A stretch of 64,000 bases of DNA, taken from positions 3,472,001-3,536,000 of the forward strand of contig NC_007954.1 of NCBI RefSeq assembly GCF_000013765.1. The letters are read 5' to 3'. This document shows positions 28,240 through 36,809 of this stretch, one piece after another; within the stretch, counting starts at the first letter, position 1; the number at the start of each line of letters is the position of its first letter. The notes under the pieces are model-generated. The model made no database searches. It was not told where the DNA came from and was given only the letters and a program-made list of their open reading frames with translations. The stretch comes from Shewanella denitrificans OS217. GTDB lineage: Bacteria; Pseudomonadota; Gammaproteobacteria; Enterobacterales; Shewanellaceae. The position numbers and the translations under genes were made by a program.

Positions 28240-29727
28240 ATGGTTCAAAAAACAAACACAACAACGTCTAGCGCGCATTTTTTGCCAGAAAACACTTTGT
28301 TACTGGACGCCGTCGGCGAAGGTATCTATGGCTTCGACTTACAGGGTAATGCGGTATTTATTAACCCAGCTGCGCAAAGAATGACGGGCTGGCGTAATGA
28401 CGAACTCTTAGGGAAAAACATTCACAATTGTCACCACCATAGCCATGCGGATGGCAGCCCTTACCCCCAAGAATCTTGCCCTATTTACCAGACCTTAAAA
28501 GATGGCGTGGCACGGGAAGTGGCCCAGGATGTGTTCTGGCGTAAAGATGGCAGTAGCTTCCCCGTGCTGTACAGCTCTACCCCTGTGTATCAAGGGAGCG
28601 TCATGGTCGGCGTGATCGCGATATTTCGCGACATAAGCGTGCAAAAACAAACTGAGCTCTCCCTAAGGCAAGCACTTAACCAGGTACAGGCCCTGTCGGA
28701 ACAACTCGCCGCAGAAAATCATGAGCTGCAGCAGGCATTAGCGGATAAAACCGGTAACATGGGCATTAAAGGCAGCAGCCCAGTGATGGCGCATTTACTA
28801 CAGCAAATACACCTAGTCGCCAATACCAACAGCACAGTGCTTATCTGTGGTGAAAGCGGTACAGGTAAAGAGCTTGTCGCCCGCAATTTACATCAACTTA
28901 GCCGCCGTAAACATAAGCTAATGGTAAGCGTAAATTGCGCCGCCTTTTCACCGTCATTACTGGAAAGTGAACTCTTTGGCCATGAAAAAGGCGCCTTTAC
29001 TGGTGCTAACACTCAGCGCAAAGGGAAATTTGAACAGGCGGATAAGGGCACACTGTTTCTCGATGAAGTTGCAGAGCTTTCCCTTGAGGCCCAGTCTAAA
29101 TTACTCAGAGTGATCCAAGAGCAAGAGTTCCAGCGTCTAGGCGGCAGTAGTAACATTAAAATAGATATTCGCCTCATTGCGGCCAGTCACCACAATTTAC
29201 TCGAACGAGTAGAGCAAGGACTATTTCGCATGGATCTCTACTATCGCTTAAATGTCTTCCCCATACATGTACCGCCCCTTAGGGATAGGCTTGAAGACAT
29301 GCCAGAGCTAGTAGAGAGCATGTTGTTGAATATTAGTAAAAAACTAGCCAAAAAAATTACCTGTGTGAGTCAAGCAGGCATGGCCGAGCTTAAGGCCTAC
29401 CATTGGCCTGGCAATGTACGAGAATTACAGAACATACTCGAGCGTGAAGCCATATTGAGTCAGGCAAGTGAGCTTGATATCCATCAATTGCCCTTTAAAG
29501 AGCTGTCAAAAATCAAGCCTTCAGCTAACAGACAAACCTTAGCGCAAGCACAGGCCACTCATATTCGCCATACCTTAGAACAACTCAATTGGCAGATCTC
29601 AGGTGAACATGGCGCAGCCAAACAACTTGGGCTGCCTGCGAGCACCTTAAGATCGAAAATGCAAAAACTCGGCATAGTGCGACAAGATACGACATCTCGA
29701 CAGCCCAATAATGATAAGAATCCCTAA
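28240..29727 (+). CDS. PAS-domain sigma-54-dependent transcriptional activator
   Basis: 495 residues. PAS domain at about 22-135 (VGEGIYGFDLQGNAVFINPAAQRMTGW and VMVGVIAIFRDISVQKQ), with a HHSHADG/ESCPIY stretch that carries His and Cys residues and might bind metal or sense redox. A coiled coil follows (about 138-172). The AAA+ domain has Walker A GESGTGKE (204-211) and the sigma-54 contact loop GAFTGA (251-256). The C-terminus is a Fis-type helix-turn-helix (HGAAKQLGLPASTLRSKMQKLG). A one-component, oligomeric enhancer-binding protein. The target could be the TonB receptor or the ccoG gene; not provable here. Confidence 0.93.
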   Translation: MVQKTNTTTSSAHFLPENTLLLDAVGEGIYGFDLQGNAVFINPAAQRMTGWRNDELLGKNIHNCHHHSHADGSPYPQESCPIYQTLKDGVAREVAQDVFWRKDGSSFPVLYSSTPVYQGSVMVGVIAIFRDISVQKQTELSLRQALNQVQALSEQLAAENHELQQALADKTGNMGIKGSSPVMAHLLQQIHLVANTNSTVLICGESGTGKELVARNLHQLSRRKHKLMVSVNCAAFSPSLLESELFGHEKGAFTGANTQRKGKFEQADKGTLFLDEVAELSLEAQSKLLRVIQEQEFQRLGGSSNIKIDIRLIAASHHNLLERVEQGLFRMDLYYRLNVFPIHVPPLRDRLEDMPELVESMLLNISKKLAKKITCVSQAGMAELKAYHWPGNVRELQNILEREAILSQASELDIHQLPFKELSKIKPSANRQTLAQAQATHIRHTLEQLNWQISGEHGAAKQLGLPASTLRSKMQKLGIVRQDTTSRQPNNDKNP

Positions 29728-29770
29728 TCTAGCACTTAGCCGCTGATGTAACACCTGTACTGGGTAGCAC

Positions 29771-29812
29771 AGAGTCACGATATTTCGCCACTTCGTGATA
29801 TATCGTGACTCT
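29771..29812. promoter_or_regulatory. 13-bp inverted repeat between the activator and ccoG
   Basis: AGAGTCACGATAT (29771-29783) and ATATCGTGACTCT (29800-29812) are perfect complements 16 bp apart. There is no T-run next to the arm, so it may be an operator for ccoG rather than a terminator. Confidence 0.5.
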
Positions 29813-29926
29813 GCCCTGCAGTTATAAATAAAAAAATCAAATATATTCAGTTAATTAACAACTCACACTATTCTGGCCTAATGCTTGCTCCTACCCTGAT
29901 ATTTTCGTCTCATTCAGGATTTATCT

Positions 29927-31411
29927 ATGACTCAGCAAGAGCAAGCCTTCCCCAATACCGAACAAAAAACCTATGGCGCATCGGCAGGGCAAATACCTAT
30001 AGTCAACCTCCCCACAGGCAATGGCCCTAGTGTGAGGTCTGTGAATCTGCACACTCCAACGACAAAAGGGGGTACTGCCGAGGGAAAAATCCAATTTCGC
30101 GAACAAAAAGGCCCGTTTCAGCAGTTAAGAAGCCTGCTCAACAGCATGCTGGTGTTGATCTTTTTTATTATCCCATTTATCAATTACCAAGGCCGACAAG
30201 CCATACTATTTGATGTTAATGAGCAACAATTTCATTTTTTCTCACTCACATTATGGCCGCAGGATTTTACCTTATTGGCTTGGGTATTTATCGCCGCCGC
30301 CTTTGGACTGTTTTTTATTACCGTGTTTTGGGGCCGTGTCTGGTGCGGTTTTCTATGCCCGCAAACCGCCTGGACCTTTATGTATGTGTGGATTGAAACC
30401 CGCATAGAAGGCAGCAGTAATAAGCGTAAACTCTTAGATAAGGCCGCCTGGACAAGCAGCAAGCTCATCAAAAGGAGCAGCAAACACAGCCTATGGGCCC
30501 TAACAGCCCTACTGACTGGCTGCGGCTTTATTGGTTACTTTGTGCCAGCGAGGGAATTATATCTGGATATTTTTACTCTTTCTGGCAGCTTCTGGGTCAG
30601 CAGTTGGGTGTGGTTTTTCGCTATCTGTACCTATTTAAATGCCGGTTGGATGCGGGAACAAATGTGCCTACATTGCTGCCCCTATTCACGCTTTCAGGCA
30701 GTGATGTTCGATGGCAGTACTAAGACTGTAACTTATGATGCCGCCCGCGGCGAGAGTCGTGGCCCACGTAAACGCAATCAAACTACTGAACTGGGTGATT
30801 GCGTCGATTGCAACCTGTGCGTCGATGTTTGCCCCACGGGCATAGACATACGTAACGGCCTGCAATATGAATGCATTAACTGCGGCGCCTGCGTCGATGC
30901 CTGCAATCAAACCATGGATCAATTTGGCTATCAGTCAAACCTGATTAGCTTTATCAGCGAAAATGAACTCAAAGGTGAGGCTAAGCCTTTCTGGTGTTCA
31001 GCCCGTTTTGTGTCCTACGGCCTAGCCCTATTCACCTTCATTATTGTGGCCCTTATCGACCTATCCAGCATCAGTGAAACTCAGTTTAATATTCTTCGCG
31101 ACAGGCAAAGCCTCTACCGTGAGGTGGGCATGGCAGAAATAGAAAATACCTACCAGTTAAGAATACGTAACAAGACCAAAACCATGAAACGCTATCAGAT
31201 AACCTTAGATAATCCGCAACGATTCATACTCATGACCCCAAGTGTGATCCAAGTCTCTGCTGCAGAGCAGCTTGAATACCCAGTAACAGTCAAAGCCAAA
31301 CTGGTAGACCTAGACCATGGACGGGAAGTGCTGCAATTTTCGATTATTGATATCGCAAAACCAGAACAAAATGTTAGCCAAAGCAGCAGTTTTTTCAGCC
31401 CAAGTACTTAA
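29927..31411 (+). CDS. ccoG: Cytochrome c oxidase accessory protein CcoG (FixG/RdxA)
   Basis: 494 residues. A membrane-bound iron-sulphur protein needed for copper delivery to cbb3-type oxidase. There are about five membrane helices. CGFLCPQTAW and CLHCCPYSRFQ are FixG signatures, and two 4Fe-4S clusters are carried by CVDCNLCVDVCPTG and CINCGACVDACNQ. A C-terminal beta domain (about 395-490, YQLRIRNKTKTMKRYQITLDNP) lies in the periplasm. It is not beside ccoNOPQ here. Upstream lies the 13-bp inverted repeat. Confidence 0.95.
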   Translation: MTQQEQAFPNTEQKTYGASAGQIPIVNLPTGNGPSVRSVNLHTPTTKGGTAEGKIQFREQKGPFQQLRSLLNSMLVLIFFIIPFINYQGRQAILFDVNEQQFHFFSLTLWPQDFTLLAWVFIAAAFGLFFITVFWGRVWCGFLCPQTAWTFMYVWIETRIEGSSNKRKLLDKAAWTSSKLIKRSSKHSLWALTALLTGCGFIGYFVPARELYLDIFTLSGSFWVSSWVWFFAICTYLNAGWMREQMCLHCCPYSRFQAVMFDGSTKTVTYDAARGESRGPRKRNQTTELGDCVDCNLCVDVCPTGIDIRNGLQYECINCGACVDACNQTMDQFGYQSNLISFISENELKGEAKPFWCSARFVSYGLALFTFIIVALIDLSSISETQFNILRDRQSLYREVGMAEIENTYQLRIRNKTKTMKRYQITLDNPQRFILMTPSVIQVSAAEQLEYPVTVKAKLVDLDHGREVLQFSIIDIAKPEQNVSQSSSFFSPST

Positions 31412-31513
31412 CATTAAGCGCTTAACATCAGCCCTTACATTAGCCCTTAACATAGGCTCTTTAGGGGGCCCTTAGGGGAGGTGAGAATAAGACTCCCATT
31501 CCGCCCAAAGATA

Positions 31514-31549
31514 AATAATCATGGATAGCTTAAGCTATCCATGATTATT
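31514..31549. promoter_or_regulatory. Perfect 36-bp palindrome between ccoG and the acyl-CoA synthetase gene
   Basis: AATAATCATGGATAGCTT is followed at once by its exact reverse complement. It can act as a hairpin at the end of ccoG or as an operator for the next gene. No T-run follows. Confidence 0.75.
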
Positions 31550-31648
31550 CCAAGATGATTACCGCGATACCCATTGACCCTTGATGCCAAAGCACACTAA
31601 TCTAGGAAATATTTCTTATAATAATCAGAAGCACTTTAAGGTGATCCC

Positions 31649-33256
31649 ATGGCGTTTGATGCTCAAACTCAAGTCGATTTATCCCAATACCGCTCTCTTG
31701 TGGACTTGATTGAAACAACCACTGCACGCTATGGCGACAACACCGCTTATATTTGTTTAGATAAAGCCAGTAGTTTCAACGATATTGAGCAAGCATCCCG
31801 TTATTTCGCCGCTTACTTACAACACAAAACCGATCTAAAACCTGGCGATCGGGTGGCGATTCAACTGCCCAATATTACTCAATTTGTCATCGCGGCCTAT
31901 GGGGTTATTCGTGCCGGCATGGTGCTAGTTAACACCAACCCACAATACACAGAGCGGGAACTCATTCACCAGTTTAACGACTCAGGCGCCAGAGCCGTAG
32001 TCGTGCTTTCGGATCTGCTGCCCATCTTAGCCAAAGTGGTCGCCACTACCCCGATTAAATACGTGATTTCAACTCACTCGGCGGATATGTTAGCTCAGCA
32101 GATACAACCCAAAACCAATATCGCCACCATAGAATTTTTAAGTTTACTTAAGCAAGGTGCTGAGCTTGAATTCACCCCAGTTTACCCCGCACAAGATGCC
32201 TTAGCCGCCCTGCAATACACAGGCGGTACCACGGGATTATCAAAAGGTGCCATGCTCACTCACGGCAATATGCTGGCTAATGCCTATCAAGTTAAATCTC
32301 GCATCGCCAATACCATGACCCCGGGTGAAGATGTGTTTATCGCCCCGTTACCGATTTACCATATTTATGCCTTTATGGTGAATCTGGTGCTGTATTTTGA
32401 AACAGGCGCTTGCAGCGTGCTTATTCCTAATCCTAGAGATATACCAGGGCTAATCAAAACCATGGCAAAGTACCCATTCACAGGCTTTGCCGGCCTTAAT
32501 ACCTTATTTGTCGCTCTTTGCCATCAAGAAGCCTTTAAGACTCTCGATTTTAGTCATTTGAAAATTACCATTTCAGGGGGCACAGCCCTCACCAGCACCG
32601 CCGCCGATGCCTGGCAACGCACCACAGGTTGCATGGTATGCGAAGGTTATGGCCTCTCTGAAACTTCCCCAGTCGTGTGCCTTAATGCCTCAGGTTTTCA
32701 ACGCCTTGGCACCATAGGCAAAGCGGTTATTGGCACTGAAGTGATGATTTTGGATGCTGATGACAACCCTGTGCCAATGGGGACTACAGGAGAGCTTGCC
32801 GTGCGCGGGCCGCAGGTTATGGCGGGTTATTGGCAGCAAGCCAGCGAAACCGCCAAAGTGATGACTAAAACAGGTTATTTTAAAACTGGCGATATTGCGC
32901 TTGTTTCAGAAGACGGTTTTTATACTATCGTTGATCGCAAAAAAGACATGGTGATCGTCTCAGGTTTTAACGTCTACCCCAATGAAGTGGAAAACATCCT
33001 CGCCACCCACTCATCAGTGTTAGAGGCCGCCGTCGTCGGAGTTTCTGATGAGCACAGCGGCGAAGCCGTGAAAGCTGTTATCGTGCTCAAAGACCCAAGC
33101 CAAGATCCTCAAATTGCCAAAGCTGACATAGAAGCCCACTGCCGTAAGCAACTCACCGCTTACAAAGTGCCTAAGATCTTTGAATTTAAAACCCAGCTGC
33201 CTAAAAGTACTGTGGGTAAAATTCTCAGACGCGAGCTAAGACAAAGTAATAGCTAG
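31649..33256 (+). CDS. Long-chain acyl-CoA synthetase family (FadD-like)
   Basis: 535 residues, adenylate-forming enzyme that activates fatty acids to acyl-CoA. Motifs: ATP-binding YTGGTTGLSKGAM (from residue 190), GYGLSETSP, YFKTGDIALVSEDGFYTIVDRKKDMVIVSGFNVYPNEVEN (linker and hinge), and the C-terminal catalytic Lys in PKSTVGKILRRELR. Length agrees with FadD (about 560). AAGGTGA lies before the ATG. Substrate chain length is not visible. A long repeat-rich spacer follows the stop. Confidence 0.9.
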   Translation: MAFDAQTQVDLSQYRSLVDLIETTTARYGDNTAYICLDKASSFNDIEQASRYFAAYLQHKTDLKPGDRVAIQLPNITQFVIAAYGVIRAGMVLVNTNPQYTERELIHQFNDSGARAVVVLSDLLPILAKVVATTPIKYVISTHSADMLAQQIQPKTNIATIEFLSLLKQGAELEFTPVYPAQDALAALQYTGGTTGLSKGAMLTHGNMLANAYQVKSRIANTMTPGEDVFIAPLPIYHIYAFMVNLVLYFETGACSVLIPNPRDIPGLIKTMAKYPFTGFAGLNTLFVALCHQEAFKTLDFSHLKITISGGTALTSTAADAWQRTTGCMVCEGYGLSETSPVVCLNASGFQRLGTIGKAVIGTEVMILDADDNPVPMGTTGELAVRGPQVMAGYWQQASETAKVMTKTGYFKTGDIALVSEDGFYTIVDRKKDMVIVSGFNVYPNEVENILATHSSVLEAAVVGVSDEHSGEAVKAVIVLKDPSQDPQIAKADIEAHCRKQLTAYKVPKIFEFKTQLPKSTVGKILRRELRQSNS

Positions 33257-33289
33257 GCTTAAAGAGTTTGTAAATCCTTACATATAGAG

Positions 33290-33410
33290 AGTCTTCAGTG
33301 GGTCGGACGCTCGGCTCACAACTCTAATGCTGTAACGGCATGGTTCACCTTTTAGCACTTGCGTATCTATTAACCTTGAAAGATGGCAAACCTGACTTCA
33401 GCTATCAATA
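33290..33410 (+). repeat. Degenerate A module
   Basis: Retains only TCGGACG, GGCATGGTTCACCTTTTAGC and the GTATCTATTAACCTT part of the A 3' half. The internal hairpin is lost. Confidence 0.55.
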
Positions 33411-33509
33411 AGCTCCATCAGTAATCAGCTCAAACACGTTTTTGGACAGAACTGAGCTAGAAAATTTACACTGAACTTACCTGAAAAAACCACTTGCTGA
33501 AATTTCTGC

Positions 33510-33720
33510 ATACAGGCTCGCCATGGCATTCACTCAACGACACGCAGCAAGTCCGTCCTTGGATGCTCGAACATCCCGTCCATGGGATGGACGGTCTTCT
33601 CGCAAACACTCATGGTTCACCTTCTTAGCATTTGTGTTTCTGTTAGCCTTAAAATCTAGACCCATACTTATGTAAACCCTAACAGTACATTCACAGGGTA
33701 CATCAACTCCCCTCGAAGTT
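33510..33720 (+). repeat. A module with an alternative tail
   Basis: Head GCATACAGGCTCGCCATGG, internal CGTCCAT/ATGGACG hairpin and CATGGTTCACCTTCTTAGC are typical. The tail (CTAACAGTACATTCACAGGG, 33680-33700) matches the one inverted at about 47665-47700, and differs from the standard ATTTAAC/GTTAAAT tail. On the minus strand the frame MSVCEKTVHPMGRDVRASKD starts after AAGAAGGTGAACC. Confidence 0.75.
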
Positions 33721-33728
33721 GCCGATTT

Positions 33729-33825
33729 ATTCACCTAAAAATACCGTGCAACCATCAGGGATGATGGTTAAGGCTCGTAGGGCACATGGACGTGCCGTCG
33801 AGCCGTTAGGTATTTTTAGGTGAAT
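33729..33825. repeat. 97-bp miniature palindromic element
   Basis: Perfect 17-bp terminal inverted repeats ATTCACCTAAAAATACC (33729-33745) and its complement (33809-33825). Inside are ACCATC/GATGGT, GGCTCG/CGAGCC (33772-33777, 33799-33804) and GGCAC/GTGCC hairpins. It sits in the tail of an A module. It may be a MITE-like insertion or a structured RNA; there is no coding capacity. Confidence 0.7.
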
Positions 33826-33859
33826 ATGAGGATCAACAACTTCGCGAGCGGCACAGGGG

Positions 33860-33905
33860 TGTTCCAAGAGGGGAGAATGCTGTTGTTTTCCCCTCTTGGC
33901 CAGTG
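33860..33905. repeat. Hairpin within the intergenic repeat cluster
   Basis: CCAAGAGGGGA (33864-33874) pairs with TCCCCTCTTGG (33889-33899) over 14 nt. Beyond it GATCCAAAC/GTTTGGAC (about 33931-33950) is another small inverted repeat, shared with 47.64 kb. Open frames here are repeat-derived. Confidence 0.55.
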
Positions 33906-33974
33906 CAGAGTGGAACCCTGCGACTTTGATCCAAACGAAGTTTGGACATCTTGCAAACAAGCTTTGGGGCCTAA

Positions 33975-34209
33975 ACAAGTTAACTCGAACTCTAACATAC
34001 AGGCTCGTCATGACATTCACTTGTCGACACGCCGACTTCTTGTGAGATCAAGAGCCATCCATGAGGGCTCGAACATCCCGTCCATGGGATGGACGGTCGT
34101 CTCGCCTTTCTCGTGGTGAAGCGTCATGGTTCACCTTTTCAGCATTAGTGTAACTAGTTGACTTAAAAGACCACACTCAAAATTTAACAATGGGTGCCAC
34201 CGTTAAATT
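33975..34209 (+). repeat. Full A module with standard palindromic tail
   Basis: Best complete copy. Head CATACAGGCTCGTCATGAC, complementary end arms CATGACATTCAC and GTGAAGCGTCATG, inner CGTCCAT/ATGGACG hairpin, then CATGGTTCACC and a 29-bp tail AATTTAAC (34181-34188) to GTTAAATT (34202-34209) around TGGGTGCCACC. No gene abuts this tail. Confidence 0.85.
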
Positions 34210-34343
34210 TCTAGCAAGATTAAGGCGTTTCATTACTAAATAGGTAAACATCCATAAACCTTCTGGAGCGTGATGACCTTAATGCAATAATTTTATTTAA
34301 AGCAATCATAGTGAACTCTTGAAGTGTACCAACAGAACTTCAC

Positions 34344-34826
34344 TTACAGCCAGCGTCTCACTTTAGCTTGGTACTGTAAAAACGCTTCACCAAACACATT
34401 GAGCAGCGCTTTTTCTTCGGGTTTAATTTGAAAGCGGTTCATATAGAGGATAAATACCACAGTGCCAGTTAATGCCAGCGGGCTTGCAAGAAATACGGCC
34501 CAGCCAAGCAGCATGCTCAGTAATCCTAAATACATGGGGTTGCGAGTGAAACGATAAATTCCGCTATCCACCAAGTTTGATGCTGAGTTAGGTGTGGTGG
34601 GATTAACCGTAGTATGGGCCTGCATAAAGGAGATAACCCCAGCAAGCGCAACGGCAATGCCAGCAACAGCAAACATGGCGCCTATGAACAGCCGCACAAA
34701 GAATGTGAGTGCTATTACAGGTGTTATCAAGGAGACAAGCCACATCATCAATGCCACAAGTAGCATGACTGCAACCGGTGGCACTTTAAGCTCAAGTGAC
34801 GGCGCTTTAAGTTCAAGTGACGGCAT
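34344..34826 (-). CDS. Isoprenylcysteine carboxyl methyltransferase-like membrane protein
   Basis: 160 residues, four membrane helices. The C-terminal catalytic part of the ICMT/PEMT family is clear: VDSGIYRFTRNPMYLGLLSMLLGWAVFLASPLALTG, then EEKALLNVFGEAFLQYQAKVRRW, which hold the RNPMY and E..Y SAM-binding residues. The true substrate in bacteria is unknown. The N-terminus has an exact-phase tandem duplication (PSLELKA PSLELKV) from a 21-bp DNA repeat at about 34784-34826, which is unusual. GAGGAG lies 9 nt before the ATG. Confidence 0.87.
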   Translation of the reverse strand: MPSLELKAPSLELKVPPVAVMLLVALMMWLVSLITPVIALTFFVRLFIGAMFAVAGIAVALAGVISFMQAHTTVNPTTPNSASNLVDSGIYRFTRNPMYLGLLSMLLGWAVFLASPLALTGTVVFILYMNRFQIKPEEKALLNVFGEAFLQYQAKVRRWL

Positions 34827-34866
34827 AAGATGGATCTCCTCTAGTTAAAGTGCGTTATACGACTAT

Positions 34867-36648
34867 TTACGCCGTCATCTGCTTAGGCTCAGTAAGCAGT
34901 TGCAAACTGGCAAACTCTCGGTATAGCTCACTGGTCTGCATCAAGGTTTGATGGTTACCTGTGGCGACCACACAGCCTTTATCTAACACGATAATGCGAT
35001 CCACATTAATCACAGTTGCAAGGCGATGGGCGATAACTAAACTGGTGCGGCCTTGCATTAAGGTATCTAGAGCTTGCTTAACTTTATCTTCACTGATGGC
35101 ATCCAGAGCACTGGTGGCTTCATCCAGTAATAGCAAAGGTCTGTCGGCGAGTATGGCTCTGGCAATGGCGATACGCTGTTTTTGACCACCGGATAAACGC
35201 ACGCCACGCTCCCCTAAATAGGTTTGATAACCGTCTTTAAATTCTGTAATAAACTCATGAGCCTTGGCCGCTTCACAGGCGGCAATCACCTCTTCTTCTG
35301 TGGCATCTGGCCTACCGTAACGCACGTTTTCCAACACATTATGGGCAAAAATCACCGACTCTTGAGGGACGAGTGCATATTGGCTGCGAAGCTCATGCAG
35401 GCTAAGATCCGCGATATCGACGCCATCGAGTGTAATACAGCCAGAATCTAGACTATAAAAGCGCAGTAACAATTCAAACAAGGTGCTCTTGCCGGCGCCA
35501 CTTGGGCCCACTAGCGCCACCCGTTCTCCAGGTTTTAACACTAGATTAAGCCCAGAGATCGCTTGTTGTTCTGGGCTTGATGGGTAGGAAAAGTGCACAT
35601 TTTCAAGGCTGAGTGCACCACTTAATTTAAGCTCGGTTTTACTCGGTAGGTGTTTAGGGGTTTCAAGTTCTGGTAAATCCACTGGGGTATTGGCAAGCTC
35701 AATTAAACGCTCGGCGGCGCCGGATGCCCGCTGAATTTCACTGAAGACTTCACTGATGGTGGCCACGGCGCCGGCAACCATAACCGCATAGAACATAAAG
35801 GCCGACAGCTCGCCGCCCGTGATAGCGCCGCTGACCACATCTTTTGCACCAATCCAAGTCACGCAGGCTATGGCGCCTATGCTCAAAAACATCACAGAGG
35901 ATATCAATAACGACCGATAGCCAATTCTGGCTTTGGCCACCAGCATCACAGCTTCGACTCGCTCAGAAAATAATTGCCTGTCTTTATCTTCGTGGGTGTA
36001 GGCCTGCACTGTGTGAATTTCATGTAAGGTTTCATCGATATAAGCCCCCAGATCCCCCACTTTATCTTGGCTTTTACGGGATAACTCACGTACTTTTTTA
36101 CCTAATATGGCCACAGGCGCTAATACTAATGGCACTGCCAGCAACACCAGCAAGGTGAGTTTTACACTGGTAAAGCCCATCATCACTATGCCGCCAATTA
36201 CCGTGACGCAAGAGCGCAGCGCCATGGATAGACTGGCCCCCACCACGCTTTGGAGTAAAGTAGTATCGGCGGTAAAGCGCGAGATAACCTCCCCGGTTCG
36301 CTGTGATGCAAAAAAGTTAGGCGATAATGACAATAAATGCCGATAAACGGTTAAGCGAATATCGGCGCTGACCCGCTCTCCAAGCCAAGTCATTAAATAA
36401 AAACGGAAAAACACCGCTGCACCACTGACAAACGTGATCAGTAAAATAAACACCATGATTTCATTTAAACGGCCAGCATTATCGGCCATAAAGCCTTCAT
36501 CCACCATCAGCCGCACGCCTTGGCCTAAAGATAACCAGGCCAATGAGCCTATGAATAAAAACACTATGGCGGCCACGACGCGCCAACGATAAGGGCGTAA
36601 AAATCCCGCTAACCATGGGATAACTGCAACAGACTTTGAGGTGTTCAA
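34867..36648 (-). CDS. ABC exporter, fused permease and ATPase
   Basis: About 593 residues. I chose TTG at 36648 (NTSKSVAVIPWLAGFLRPYRW) because AAAGGA lies 7 nt upstream; the longer frame from 36675 has no ribosome site. Six membrane helices (about 20-310) are followed by the nucleotide-binding domain with Walker A GPSGAGKST (about 380), Q-loop LVPQESVIF, signature LSGGQKQR, Walker B LLLLDEATSALD and H-loop AHRL. It belongs to the MsbA/LmrA-like half-transporters and would work as a homodimer for lipid or drug export. It is not next to lpxK, so it is probably not MsbA itself. Confidence 0.92.
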   Translation of the reverse strand: MNTSKSVAVIPWLAGFLRPYRWRVVAAIVFLFIGSLAWLSLGQGVRLMVDEGFMADNAGRLNEIMVFILLITFVSGAAVFFRFYLMTWLGERVSADIRLTVYRHLLSLSPNFFASQRTGEVISRFTADTTLLQSVVGASLSMALRSCVTVIGGIVMMGFTSVKLTLLVLLAVPLVLAPVAILGKKVRELSRKSQDKVGDLGAYIDETLHEIHTVQAYTHEDKDRQLFSERVEAVMLVAKARIGYRSLLISSVMFLSIGAIACVTWIGAKDVVSGAITGGELSAFMFYAVMVAGAVATISEVFSEIQRASGAAERLIELANTPVDLPELETPKHLPSKTELKLSGALSLENVHFSYPSSPEQQAISGLNLVLKPGERVALVGPSGAGKSTLFELLLRFYSLDSGCITLDGVDIADLSLHELRSQYALVPQESVIFAHNVLENVRYGRPDATEEEVIAACEAAKAHEFITEFKDGYQTYLGERGVRLSGGQKQRIAIARAILADRPLLLLDEATSALDAISEDKVKQALDTLMQGRTSLVIAHRLATVINVDRIIVLDKGCVVATGNHQTLMQTSELYREFASLQLLTEPKQMTA

Positions 36649-36809
36649 GCGCGATCCTTTTGTAAAAAATAACAAAACCTAAATACTAACTCGAATACTA
36701 ACCTAAATTGATGGAATTAACTGCAGCCAAAAGGTTACCAATTAACGACGCTCGCCTAGACTGTGGATATCTGAGATAATCTGCCGCTGATTTTTATAAG
36801 GGTTTTCCA

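Noticed and set aside
33530..34120. Several overlapping open frames on both strands between the acyl-CoA synthetase and ICMT-like genes
   Set aside because: They are made of repeat sequence, lack gene-like composition and overlap each other.
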